Origin: Drechslerella dactyloides
Lineage: Eukaryota; Ascomycota; Orbiliomycetes; Orbiliales; Orbiliaceae
Assembly (NCBI GenBank): GCA_020064725.1
Contig: JAGTWJ010000019.1
Coordinates: 1,798,001 to 1,862,000 of the forward strand
Length of the DNA stretch: 64,000 nt
Direction: 5' to 3'
Shown: positions 1-12,538 of the stretch, one piece after another
Layout of the letters: every line of letters begins with the position of its first letter
Position numbering within the stretch: the stretch's first letter is position 1
Program-made: the position numbers and the translations under genes
Notes under the pieces: model-generated
Seen by the model: only the letters and a program-made list of their open reading frames with translations
Database searches by the model: none
What the model was told of the DNA's origin: nothing

Positions 1-1235
1 GTGGTATGAAACTAACCTTCCAATTAAGAACTCTCGTGAAGACTGCGAGTGACAGAGCCTGTAGACCTTCCGACAGCGAAGTTCTCAAGTATCTCCCGTT
101 TTCTTTCTGTCCTCTGTCCGCTGGCCAGTTGCCGAGGGGGCATTTGACGACGTCCTCGACAATGTCGACGAATCCAGCTTCTTCATACCACCCCTTAAGC
201 TCCATGGCGATATCGATCGGTCGCCCAAAGGATCTTGCGGCGTCAACGTAGAGCTTCTCCCACTTCTTCCAATTGCAATCTGGTGGGAGTGTGCCATCGT
301 CGCAGTAAGCGTGAGTCAGAACCTCCTGCGATTCCAGCCAGCCGCCAGGTGCAAGGTTCCTAGAAGCGATGGATATTAGCTCCCGATCATAGCGAAGGTT
401 CAGCAACGTAGAGAGCTTACTCATAGGCTTGTTTTATTAATTTAGGCCAATTCTGTATCGACGCAAGCCCGGCAAGTCAGTCATTTCCTGTAGAATGGGA
501 TCATTGCCAAGGCTGACTACTTACAGCTATACTCCCAAGCATCATTCGCATATGAATATAGTCGAACGGACTGGTAAAGTTCCATGTCTGCTCTTCAGAG
601 GGAATCAGAATTCAGCTGCAATCGGAGATGGGTGTTAACATGACCATTGACTTACCAAGGTCATCGATCTCGAAGAGGACGTTTTCGGGAACCCACTCAG
701 GCTGAGTGGGACTGAGATCGACCCCTCGAATCTAAGATAGCTAGTTAGCATTGACATAGTATCAATGCCGACGACTTATAATACGAACCCTGGCTTCTGG
801 AAATTCATCTGCAAAATCAATAGCCCAAATTCCTGTTGAGGCAAACCCGAATGGGTTAGTATTGATACAGATTACAACAAGGATGTAGACCGCCCAAGGT
901 GATTGGACTTACCTGTTCCCGTCCCTACGTCGAGAACCCGATGGAACTTGGGATTGGGAATTGTGTGTAAATCACCACCTTTCAACAGCCGAAAAATATG
1001 GTGCTGAAGGTCGAGCCGTTCATTTTCTCGGTCATCGTTGGGGTATAAATATACCCCATCGGGACCAAAACTATACATGACATTAGACCATACTCTTTTT
1101 CTGCATTAGACACCGGACCACACGAGAATGATGTATGAAAGCATCAACGGATACCCCAAAGCTTACCCAGGATAACGTCTTCCATTTTCATAGACGTAAT
1201 CAGTGACCGACGATGTTAAACTCCAGCCAGCAAAG
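1..1235 (-). CDS. LaeA/UMTA-like SAM-dependent methyltransferase (partial, 3' end beyond window)
   Basis: Seven exons can be joined in phase on the minus strand: 1235-1167, 1100-913, 832-789, 731-656, 592-525, 452-421 and 359-17, followed by a GTTAGT donor at 16-11, so the gene continues left of the window. Residues seen in order are SLTSSV, ENGRRYPG, LPND-like YPNDDRENERLDLQHH, the SAM-binding motif I RVLDVGTGTGIWAIDFA, then GVDLSPTQPEWVPENV, IDDLE, NWPKLIKQAYENLAPGGW and CNWKKWEKLY. This is the typical order of the fungal LaeA-like class I methyltransferase family, whose members often act in regulation or secondary metabolism; the substrate cannot be inferred. The first coding exon lies somewhere upstream of 1235 and was not found. 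Exon phases all agree, so there is no sign of decay in the visible part. Confidence 0.85.
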
Positions 1236-4200
1236 CTGTCCGCCACACAACAAAGCCACGTTAGCAACTGTATGACTCTCAGCAAGTAAGCGAGTAAGGA
1301 GACAAGGATGCGAGAGCAATGAATCCACAACGTTGCCTCGTCGAGAGTGCAAGGGCATTTCCTTCAGACAGCAGCTGAGAGAATTGTGTGGTGTTGCTGG
1401 CCTGCATGCATCCCGATTGGGAAAACATGCAAGATGCAATGCACGAGCCGTCACAACGCAGAGAGAACAATCACACAATCACGAGGCTTAGCTGGGTGGC
1501 TCCCGTCAGTTCAACCGGGCCGGCTTACCTTTCCGAGTCGTCATCGGATGAAGTTGGCGCTGGCTAGGAGACACAAGAGAATTAGCTAGGTGTTCAGCGA
1601 AAGGGAAAGTGATATTTGTTTGGTGAGAAGGGAAGTTCCGAGAGTCGAATTCTTGATCGCGCAAAGGCCCAAGCTCCACGGCCATCCATTTAAGCGCCTG
1701 TTTGGCTCAAGCCCCTGTCTGCGCAGCAGGCTGGTGGTGTGAGGCTGCGAGGCGTGGACCGGATGGTAGACGGACCCGTTGGGCCAAACAGTAGACCCCG
1801 CACAAGGAGGCAAACAGAACAAAAAAAAAAAGTGAGAGAGAATGCTTCTCGGGTAGGACAAGGAAAGAAGAAGTTTGTGTTCGCGGTCAGAAACTTACAT
1901 CAGCTTCTATCAGATCAGAGATCCTAAGTCCCCTGCTCATGGTGAAAGTTCAAAAGAGTCGATCGTATAACAAAACAATGTTTCTGGAGAAGATAAGGAG
2001 GCTCAGCCGAAGACCCAAAAGACTGGGTCGACTGAATTGTGAGGAACCGGCGAATCTGGATCGTTCGGCGATTTTGGAGACCCGATACAGTGGACACCAA
2101 AACTTGAAGCCTCTTGAAATCAAGTCCCAACTTTCGAACGAGATATTCTCGCAAAAGATGGCCTTTTCAAGCACTGGGAACGAGTATTCTTCGCGAAGAC
2201 TCCCCAATTTCCAGTTGGATCGAACAATCCCAATGATGCACCTGAAGTCTCCAACCGATTTGCGCCGTGATGAGTCCTGTATTGAGAGGTTTATTTGAGA
2301 GGGAAGAAGGGAAAATCAAAGGGCTTCTTCTGCAGCAATTCGACGGGCTGCATGCACATGGCCTGCTGGGACTTATAAGCTTCTGGAGAAAGGGTGTCAA
2401 TGTTGCTTTTTCCGGGAACGCATTGGAGTCCGCGGCGTTGACTGGCTCGAAATCTGGAACAGTCCCAGGGATGGAGCGGCTGCAGTCCACTTTAGCTCGA
2501 CTCGGGCAGTAGCTTCCCAAGCTAATGGGGCGAGCTAAATGTTGCAAAAAGTGTCATGATATGCAGACATTGTTCACATCAATCAGCATTCTGCAGAACG
2601 ATAGTGAGGTCGCTTAAAGTTTTGTGCACATCTGGGGGTCGCCCGCAGCCCCTTCCGGCTAGGTTTGGTCACTTGAGCATGGTATCTCGAGCAGACGGCA
2701 GATTCCAGCGCACCGGTTCTGTGGCTAGCTCGACCTTCGGATCGATTTGTTCGCAGGCTGAGGGAAACAGAGGGATGCTCGATACCACGCTGTCGGGCAC
2801 GGTTTCAGGGCACAGGATCCGAACCTGCAGAGAAGAGCGAGGAAGACCGCCAGGCAATTGGCGGACTCCAGGTCCGGTACCATGTATCCGAGTTTGACGA
2901 GCGTTCGAACGTTCGCGTCCTGGGAACAGCGACCGTCCGGACAGGAAATTAGTCCAGTTATACACTCACGACAATCCGCTACCGCAAGAAACACTCATCC
3001 TTTCAGCTAACGTTATGGCATGGCATATATCAGAGCACTCGGTCCTCGTTGCCTAAATTTAGTCCGCTGTATTAATGCCATCCAGAAATCGCACCTGGCG
3101 ATTTCATCCCGCTCAGGAGATGTGTTGGTCCACGTCGACGCCAGGGGACCGTCCGCGCAGCACCGAGCTGCGAGCTGAGGGATCACACCGACAGCAGGGC
3201 GGCGGTAGGGAGGGCACATCCGGGACCTCTCGTCCAGTCGTCTGTGCAGGGGCTTGAAGAATCAAGAGTCGTTTGATTATCTGCTATTCCGCTTTCGAGC
3301 GAAGTATAGCTCAGGATGTATTATAACACTTCTCTTGCGCTCAACCGCGAGTGCCTTTGCAGTGTTGGAATGTGGGGCCGGCGATGGAGAGAAGCTCGAG
3401 GCAAGAGCAGGCCAGCTGCAAATTTAAATTAGTAATTGCCGTCAGCTAGTGCAAGCTCGAAAACAGGCAATCAAAACCAAGCTCGAGCTGTCTAGCTCGC
3501 AGCCACGCTCGTGGCAGCCATGCATGCAGACATCGCGAGAACAAGAACAATGGCCGTCTGCAGCTGGTCCCGGACCGGCTGCCAGTCCAGTCATCCCGAG
3601 ATTCGGAAAAGTTGGTAAGCTTCCATTGGCATCAAAATCCCAATCGCTCTTGCCCAAGCCAGCCTAGATCGATTCCGGTCACTCACGAGACTTGTGTTCG
3701 GGCTCCTTCGTATTGGTTCCTGCTGCTTGGGTCCTCGTCTAACGTTGTCAGATAGCGCTAGTGAATACGCAAACACCAACAGCATCAGCGTCGTGATTGC
3801 TTTGGTTCCTAGCTCGGAGGCCACTCGGGACCTGCCTCGGTAGCGTCTGCTAGCTGTCGAGACTAGTTACGTTTACTGCATGGCCCATATGCATAGATGG
3901 CAGCAATCATTGTCAGGCCACAGACCCACACGGTATGGCCCGCTGGCGCGGCTTCACGACTCGGCAGAATTAACTGTAAATCCGCTAACGTCGTAGCTAA
4001 CGTAGGCGGGAGAAGACTGTCAGGGCGGTCGAAGCGGAGGCCTGTGTCCACGAGACGGGACTACAGTCGGAGGACTCCGCAGACTATACATGAATTCGAA
4101 CGAACTCGGAGCCCCTTCGTTGAAGCCACAAAACATGCATGATGCCAGTTGCAGTGCACAGGGCCACGCCAACTGATAGACGCTATTTTACCAACATCTG

Positions 4201-7200
4201 CACGTCGACCGTGCAGTCACACCCAACCTGTTGGAAGCTTAAACCTGAATTTACCAGCTGGCTGGAGCTACCCTGACGGATTCCAACTTTTTCACAATCA
4301 AGTTATGTAAGCACGCTAGCCATGAGCGTCCGAAATCTGCTTGATCCTAATCTTGGGGCCCTGCTCGCTCACGCTAGCTTTTTTATTACAGGATTTCGTG
4401 GGATTCCATGAGTGGTACAAGACTTCCAGTCCGGAGACTATGAGACATCCAGTCGGATGGCGAACCGGAATGATGCTAGCTATGAATCAAAATGCTATAG
4501 GCGTCTGCGTAAGTTGCTGAAAGGTCGTGGCGCAGAGGTGTATGGGAGATACTGTGATAATCAATTTGCCTTCAAGGTACTAGGCTAATATTATGACATC
4601 CAGGTCCTTCTAGATGGCGGCTCGGGATCGCGAAATTCGCTCGGATCGGTCGATTGACTGGATCGGGGTCGACCGGATGTACTTCGATCGGACAGAACTG
4701 GCCGTGGTGAGTGTATATCCGATCGTGAGACCCGAGCTGTATGTGGTCTGGCTATCGCTGACAAAGCAAGTCTGTTTACTTATGAGACCGCGCAATTCGA
4801 AATTCTCTGACCGAGCCGGTGCGCACCGTGCTCTGATGTTCGCGCAGCCGTAGCCGCAGATCTTCTGGCGGGAGCTTGCATGAGAACGTTAGATACCCCT
4901 GCTTAAGCGGCCGGCCGAGTCTGCACGGCATCGGAAATAGATTGCTTGACTATCTACTAAAATCCAACACGGGCGAGGAATACCCTTCAAAGGTTGTCTC
5001 GTAAACCGACTGCGACGGCGAAGTTTCAAAGATCGGAACTCGTATGAGACGGCATTTCGGGATGCTGGCTCGGTGAGGTTGCACCCGTGGAAATCACCGA
5101 AGGGAGGAAGCTTCCCTTTCGTTCCAGAAGTGTTGGACTGTGCAATAACCCTCGGAGATGAGCTGGTCCGAGGTATACCCGCCGCCTCAGCTTTATGGTG
5201 TCACAAGAATATTCGAGACAATGATCGCTCGTTCCTAGGGTGGCCAGCCGGCACTGCACCGTCCTTGCATACGTCCGTGCCGCGGGATGCAAACCTACCA
5301 AGCCCAGCTCAACCGGCAGCCGACGCCCCTTATCTGCTACTGCAGTTCTGCTGTGCCATACGGATCGTAGATAGCTGCTGTGTCAGGGATACATATCCAG
5401 CCATGGCTAAGAGCAAGCGCATGGTTGCTGTGCGTTCGCGTCAACGCATGAGTGCATGCATCACGTTTTGCTCACGCAAGAGCATGCATCCATAATTAGG
5501 AACGGATGGGGCGATTTGGACACTTGAAATCTGAGATCGAGCGATGTGATGCGATGCAGAGGCACAGCACGCCTGGGCAAGGGCACGAATTGGCGCCCCC
5601 TCGGGCCCCACTTGTTGTTTGTGCCACCTTATGCGGTGCCTGTGTGCGTTCGCCGTGGGAACTCAAGACATGTCAAGAAGCTGCAGCGTAACCTCTGAAT
5701 GCGGAGATTCATTTGCCTTCGTCCGGGCGTGGCCGTGGAGCGCGGGTTGTGAGGTTACGCAAGATTGAGTAACCACGGCAGGTGACAGCGAGCCATCTTT
5801 TTGTACGCTTCGATGCCGCTATGGAAAGGAAAGACGAAACAAACATGACCTGTGACGTTCGCGCCGTCGGCATGGGAGGAAGATGGGAAGGAGACATCCG
5901 GACAGGATCTTAATACGGTTGAGGTATATTCGCATGGACTGCGGCGTGTGTTGTGGTGTCGTTGGCCTCCGCCAAATTCGGAATGTCGCCGCTGTCGATG
6001 AAGACCGACGCGACGTCACCGCATCTGGCGCTGGATCTCGAGCAAGCAACCAAACCGTCAAGATCGAGATCAGGACCTGAGGCAGCATATGGCACATAAG
6101 ATGCCCCCCGGACATTGCAGGATGTCGGCCATCGGATGTCCGATTGGCCCGTGGCGAAGAGCACAGTCGAATGAATGTTTACAGCGGCGGCCTAGGGAGC
6201 ATGCAGTCCGCGTTAATTGCCGGCTCGGAACACCAGCCTGCCCTCCCGAAGCACGAGCACCCGGAAGACGACGAAAAAAGAAACGCGGGCGAGAATAAAT
6301 TAAAAGCAGCAAGGCGAAGGAGCGAAAGGCCGCCTGAAGATACCAGATACCCGTCCGCTATTTAACAGCGCTGCTCTTCTCTGCCGCCTTGCATGCTCTC
6401 GATCGCGGAGGTCGACGGGCGACAGGCTTATCGATATCTTACTCACAGGCCCAGGCCCGCCAGCACGACATCTCTCGCTCGGTCAGATCAGTATATCCCG
6501 ACCCTCTCCAAGACGGGCAGGAGCACGAGGACGCTCCCGGCCGGCTTTCTCGCGGGCCCTCAGCAGCAGCGTCGGGGATATACCATTCGCCTGCTGCATC
6601 TCGTCTGCCGAGATTCGTCTGGAGCAGGCGTCCAGAAAGGTCAAAAAAGGTTGGGAGGAAAGTGCGAAAAGAAGCCGATGCTGCCGTAAAGCCGAGACAT
6701 TTCCCAAAAGACAGAGCCGAATCGGCCCAACAGCGCACCTGTGGCCCCCAGCGGAGGGCTTTCCGGAAGGAAGAAGCGGCAGAAGGCGAGGGGCGAGGAG
6801 ACAGGCGGAGAAGCAGAGTTTACGAGGTTCCGTGCATGCATGCGTGCTTCTTCCCCAGGGCGCGGGACAGCCTCGAGACCAGAATCCAGCCAGGCCGCCG
6901 CTGATACAGGTCGTCCGTACATATTAATAAGAGGGAATCACTAAGGCTTTAATGAGATACCGCATGCAAAGAACCCGCCGCCGCTAAATACAGGCAACTT
7001 TCCGGGTGCTGCCTGCTGTCTGGTTGGTCCCTCATCTCTCCTTCTCATCCCATTCCGACCCGGCCCATTGCGAACGCTCGCCCGCCCGCTCGCACTCGCC
7101 AGACGTTCTGAGGCGAATTGGCGGCCGTTCTCGAGAACCTCCACTGACGAGCGAGGGCATCGGCATTCCGCCACGGATTCTGGCCGGCGCAAAAACAACA

Positions 7201-7417
7201 GGGAAAAACCAACCACAGCCGGCTCGGTGCTATCGCGTATGCTGCCTGCCCACCGCTCGCACCGTCATCGTCACCATATTGCTATAGTCCAGCTATCGAT
7301 ACCGCGGCCCCGGATTTATAATTCCCTATCGCCGATTCGTTTGTTTTTGCCACGGAAAGCACCGGACGCCGCCCGACCGGGAGGATCCAATCAGTTGATT
7401 CCAGCAGTTCGCCCGCG
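1236..7417. other. 6.2-kb gap without a supported gene
   Basis: The stretch should contain the undetermined first exon of the left-edge methyltransferase and the promoter of the Zn2Cys6 gene. Short open frames occur on both strands (for example minus-strand 2547-2167), but none has a recognisable domain, a good start context or phase-compatible neighbours. Five TGCATGCA palindromes lie here (1403, 2349, 3521, 5453, 6833). The part after about 5.5 kb is richer in G+C than the part before. Confidence 0.5.
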
Positions 7418-10400
7418 ATGGAGAAACCCGGCAACCCCAAAATGCGCAGCTCGATAGCCTGCGCGCGATGCCGAAAATCAAAGGTCAAGTGCCTCAACAA
7501 CGGCGTCAATACCACATGCCGGGCCTGTGAGGCAACAGGCCGGGAATGCACCTATCCGCCTCCTGCGGTGCCTGGTAATACCGAACTCTTCTTCATCGAC
7601 CGATACGAAATCGCACAGTCCGATCACGTTCGAATCGCGCAAAGTTCAGGGCTCACGTTTTTCTGTGTATGACCACTAGGAAGTCTATCGTCGCAAGGCC
7701 ATAACCACTCGAGCGGCACCGCAGCGGGACCTTTCTCATCTCCGACAACTGCTTTACACGGCAGTGCCAATGGTTCGCACGCATTGGTAGGACCCGGTTC
7801 AGAGGTATTACCGCCGATTTCACTTACGCCTGCGCGCGACGCTCTTTTGCGCATTTCACTTTGTGTCCGCCCGAGCTAATATCGTGCCTTCGGTTGTCTC
7901 CTATAGCTCAAAGCGAGATCTCGACCGAAGAAGCTCCCAATCGGCCCCCAAGGCCAGTACCCCTCAGCGGGACAAGGATTGAACCCGCGCGATGGATCGC
8001 AACGTCCTCTATCGGAGGCATTGGACTCTACGGTCCTCACGCCCACCGTCTGGTCCGGGATTGTGAGTCTAGGCCGCCTGAGCCGAAAATCACTCTCGCT
8101 CGCCGCCCGAATCGCTGCTAATGCCTCTCTGCGACCATAGTACGACCTGTTGACCATGCATTACCCTCATCTCCCGATTCTCGTATGGGACCCGTCTAAT
8201 ACCGTTAAGCAGAATCTGGCCAGAAGCGCTGATTGTTCTCTAGCACCGACCAACGTTCTTGCGACCCTTAACGGAAGCTCCAACCGATGCCGAGGCGGTC
8301 CATACAGCTACACCACCAGCTAACAGCACATCCGCGACACCGCCTCCCTCGCCATCGTCGTTCCTTCTGCTTGCTGTGCTCACGCTCACCGCGAGATTTT
8401 CGGTCCAGCTGATCCAGTATCACAATACGACCGCGATCAATACCTCCGAGTATTACGCGACGGCGCTGAAGTCCAAGCTGATGGTTATGAACCAGGGTGC
8501 GAGCGACCCAGAGGACGATGGATTTCTTACTCCGAGTCTTGCTAAGGTCCAGAGCTTGATAATGCTGGCAGTCCACGAGCTGGGCCAGTCGCATGGTCAA
8601 AGCGCGTGGCAATGGCTCGGGATAGCTGTCAAAATGTGCCAACTGCTCAACCTCCCGCCTCCGGCCCCCAATCTGGTGAAAGGTTGGATTGCCGAGGAAT
8701 CGGAGCGGCGCACTTGGTGGGCGGTTGTCATGCTCGATAGGATGCTGAGTAACACTGGTGGGAACAACGGAAGATCTTACGCTTATGGTTGGGAGCGGGT
8801 CCGCGGGGTCCCGCTGCCTTGCTCCGAAAGATCTTGGCTGTTTAGTGAGAGAATCACCGCGGGGGTCTTGGACACCCCGATTCTGGCTTCCACGCCTCCC
8901 CAAGCGACAGGAAACGAGCTGTCGCACTCGTTGAAAAATGGCGTGACCGAGGACGGTGAACTTGTCGAGTTCCCGAAAGAAGAAGAAAGCGTGCATGCTC
9001 GCCTTATAAGGCTTGTCGATATCTGGGGCCGAGTAGCTATCTATCTGTGCAATCCGGCGACATCCCTTTCGACCGCTGAAACTCTAGGGCAAGAGCTGGA
9101 AAGATGGAAGGCGGGGCTTCCTAAATCTCTTTCCTACAGCCACAAGAATCTCTTGGCTCATATCGCTGAACGCTCTTCCTCGTCGTACGCCCTCTTACAT
9201 ATCATCTACTTCCTTTCGATACTGCTACTTCACCGCGAGTCGCTGCCTGTCCTGCCACCATCGAACGCCCCGCCGGCAACGCCGAACAAGTGCTTTTCTG
9301 CAGCCAGGAAGATCACCGAGATCGCGAGGGAGATGCACACCTGGCTTTCCCTTCCGCTTACGCCGATAATTTGCTTCGCCATCTATTCGACGGCATGGGT
9401 CGGGACATATGGCCTTCACTACCCGCATATGACTGGCCCTCCTGGTAACGGAATGGGCAGCGGAGATGCGAGGTTTTTGCTCTGCATGATTGAGAGTTGG
9501 AGGTCCAAGTGGCATGTCGCGGATGGATGGGTTAGGGCACTGGGATCCCTTCACAGCTTTCTGCGACGGAAGAGAAAAGCTGCCGAGGTTACAGATATGG
9601 CGTCCAGCAGGAAGCGGAGACGATCTGTCGGTAGCGACGACATGACTCTGGCTGACCCAAGACCTGCGACACCGGGCGCGGAAGACGTAACTGCTGCGTA
9701 CAATGAGGAGATGAAGATGTTTAACAAAACAATCATCGACTTCCTCACGCTATCTCTTGGTGGCAGCTCGAGTTCATCTCGCGATGGTCATCGCCAAACG
9801 AAGCGGTCAAAGAGTCACATAGGGTCTGCTGGGGCAGGGTCCGATACTGAGATGACGAACGCGCCACCGACGTCTACGCCTGCTGCGAACCAACCTGTCA
9901 CGGTCACGACTTCTAATCCTGGCGATTCCTGGGTAGCTGTGAATACTATGAACAGGCAAGATCCCAACCGTGCCTTGCACGGGCTGCTGGCTGCCGCGCA
10001 GGCTGGCGAGAATAGTCGAGAGCAGCTTCACCAGCGCTCGGAATCCTCGTCCAATGTCCCGACCCCGCAGACAGGCAATCAGCCCGCTTGGAACACGGCC
10101 GAAACAGCGACACCTCAGAGAGCGACGCCTCATTCGCTATCCGACAGAGTCTCTCCGGAGGCCCATCCGAATAAACCGGAGCACTCTCCATCCAGTCCAA
10201 CTCTCAACGTATCGCTATCGCATGTCAGCAAACCTACGGAGTCAAATGGGAACATTTTGACGTCGAGCGCTTCTGCGACGGTACCTCCATCCTCGCAGGG
10301 TACCGATCGACCGGGCTCTGCGCAGGAGGTCACAGCGACCAAACCTGACTCGCCGTCTGATTCGTCTGATATACACGAGAAAGAGGTGGTTGTTTTTGAA

Positions 10401-10538
10401 GGTTGGGGCACTCTCGGATTGGCGAAAGTTGATCTTGTTGGGTTTGTTGAGGGCAAACTTTGGGAGCATTGGGCAAGCGGTCAACCCGGTTGGTTCGAGG
10501 TTGGGCCCGACCGAGGCCTCGAGGCCGAGGCCGAATGA
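7418..10538 (+). CDS. Zn(II)2Cys6 transcription factor with fungal-specific TF middle domain
   Basis: Five exons join in phase: 7418-7574, 7680-7804, 7907-8062, 8141-8182 and 8244-10538, giving about 924 residues. Exon 1 holds the binuclear zinc cluster (CARCRKSKVKC, then CRACEATGREC), followed by a basic stretch ARSRPKK. Exons 3-5 rebuild the start of the fungal regulatory domain (LDSTVLTPTVW, YDLLTMHYPHLPILHRPTFL), continued by LTARF, SEYYATALKSKL, VHELGQ and RRTWWAVVMLDRMLS. The C-terminal third is Ser/Thr/Pro-rich with a short patch of basic residues near SSRKRRRS. A nuclear sequence-specific regulator is expected; its targets are unknown. The exon 2/intron 2 donor has alternatives (GTAGGA at 7787 or GTATTA at 7805, both in phase). 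The neighbouring methyltransferase is 6 kb away, so a shared pathway is not implied. Confidence 0.88.
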
Positions 10539-12538
10539 TGATGCTCGGATAGGTCAGCTTGACCTTTTTGGTCCGACGTCGTTCGCACTGCTACGGATCT
10601 GCTGGGGCTTGTGGTTTTTGCTTTTGGTCTTTTAATGACTCGGGATTTCTTGAATTGATATTTCGCCGTTTTCATCATTGACTTGTTATATATACCCTTT
10701 TTACTTGCAAGAACTTGTCGGATTTTAAACATTGGTCGTCCTTTAATCTGATATGTCCGTTGGATGCTGGATTAAAATGGGCGAAGACACTGCAGTGTTA
10801 TACTGATGCGGATGAGATGGAGCCTGACTCGGCTGAGAGCCAGTATTCTTTCCTATATCACCATTCATGTGTATGATAGTACCCTTTCAACTAGCTAGTT
10901 CTGGGATGGATCAATGTGCTGTTGTGCGAGTACTCCCATTCTGCTACGCCATAGAATACCGCGAGACCATAGATTGGTCGCCTCTTAAGATAGATGACAA
11001 CGGCTGAGGAACCCTCAACACATGAATATGAATTCGGCGACGGGATGCCGGGCAGACCTTCGTCGGAAATATTCTCCACGCCGATATACATCCACTATGC
11101 ATCCCTATACACCATGCCCATTTGCCTCCCAATCCCTCAGGAATCATGTACAGTACATGTATCTGAACACCTCGCCTGCAATGCAGCGCCAGTGGACGCC
11201 TCCAATCATATCCTTCGACGCATCCCGTGAGTTTTCGCCAAACCCCAAGCCATCTCCATGCAGTTAGTAATGCTCCAATATAGAACACTCCAGCTTGCCT
11301 TTGACACCTTAGCCTGGCCGACTTACCAGGCTTCGTTCCGTGCAGCGACGCGCTCCGCAGCCTGGAGCCGCGACTGGGAAAGTCACGCTGCCGCTCCAGA
11401 GGAACTGATGAACAATGCAATGCATGCATATGCAAGGGCGGGGCCAGCGCATTCGTTCGCTCCCTCCGATCCTTCCAGCGAATGTCTAGCCGAAATGACA
11501 ATGGAACCTGATCCCGACAATCACGAAAGCTAAGCTGAGAAAAAGAGGCCGTGGATGCCAGGATTACACCACATATGTGGGCTTGCGGCTTTTATACGCA
11601 CCGCCCAGAATAAGCGCTGGGGCGCCTTCTTTCGGCTTGGTGGACTCGAAACTCACCGGCGCTCTGAAACCTGGTTGGTCGGACTGCCTGGACGGCCTGG
11701 CCTCCACCTCCGCCAGGGACCTCTCACAAATGAGCATGGGTTTCCTTCCTCCCTTTTCCGTCCCGTGAATCTCTCTATGGTGCTCAGGTATCGATTGCCA
11801 TATCTAAAGCTTTGTTGCTACTTTTGAGAGAGTCTGCAGCCGACGCGATAGCTCTCCTTCGCACACACTTTTTTTCCTTCTCGTCAGCCTCTCGTCAGCC
11901 CTTCCCGGCATTGTTTACAAAGTGCATCCCGCTGCCGCGCATTGGGTTGAGCATCCCTTTTATCAGATCACTTGCAGTCGCGCGCTGCAGAGAACAGACC
12001 TGCGCCCAGGAACCAAGAACCAACTATACGCTATTGCGTCGACCCCAGGAGATTCGGCCGCGTTTCAGCTCTGTTTTGGCTCTCTACCGTGCGTATCCGA
12101 GAATGCGACTTGATTCCTCGCAACTGTCGCATAACACCTGCATTTATCTACACATCTTCCAGTTGAGCTGACACTCGTGGCACGGTTGGGCTTCTGTTCA
12201 GATCTAGAAATCAACATCCGGCGCAGTTGCGGGATCATTCGAAATATCACTTCGCCAGCTTCTCTCCCCGCAACATAGACGGTCCCCACACGTCCCCGCC
12301 ATAGCCGCCTAAGGCTTCACGCATTCACTCGAATATTACACCATCTACCTTCTCCTTATCTCAGGCTTCTCAAGATTCTCGATTTGAGCCTCCACTACGG
12401 CGACTGCACACCCTCATACCACTCTCGGGATTTCTCCTCGCGAATATCATTCGCCACTGAATCGTAACCCCTCCTCACCACTCCCCTGACGCTGGATCTG
12501 GTCGCTGGAGCGATCACGACCTCCCGAACTCATAAGCC
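10539..12538. other. Intergenic region and long pyrimidine-rich leader
   Basis: I see no gene in these 2.0 kb. The last 200 bases before the next start (about 12340-12535) are rich in C and T, as often seen in fungal leaders. A TGCATGCA palindrome lies at 11421. Open frames up to 185 codons here have no recognisable motif. Confidence 0.5.

Noticed and set aside
2167..2547. Minus-strand frame that might be a decayed gene
   Set aside because: No recognisable domain, and neighbouring frames do not join in phase; evidence for a pseudogene is lacking.
6389..6904. 171-codon frame upstream of the Zn2Cys6 gene
   Set aside because: G+C-rich region with long frames on both strands at once; no motif.
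7960..8045. B-box-like GGTTCAATCC on the minus strand, suggesting a tRNA
   Set aside because: No A box, cloverleaf or T-run can be formed, and the stretch is coding exon 3 of the Zn2Cys6 gene.
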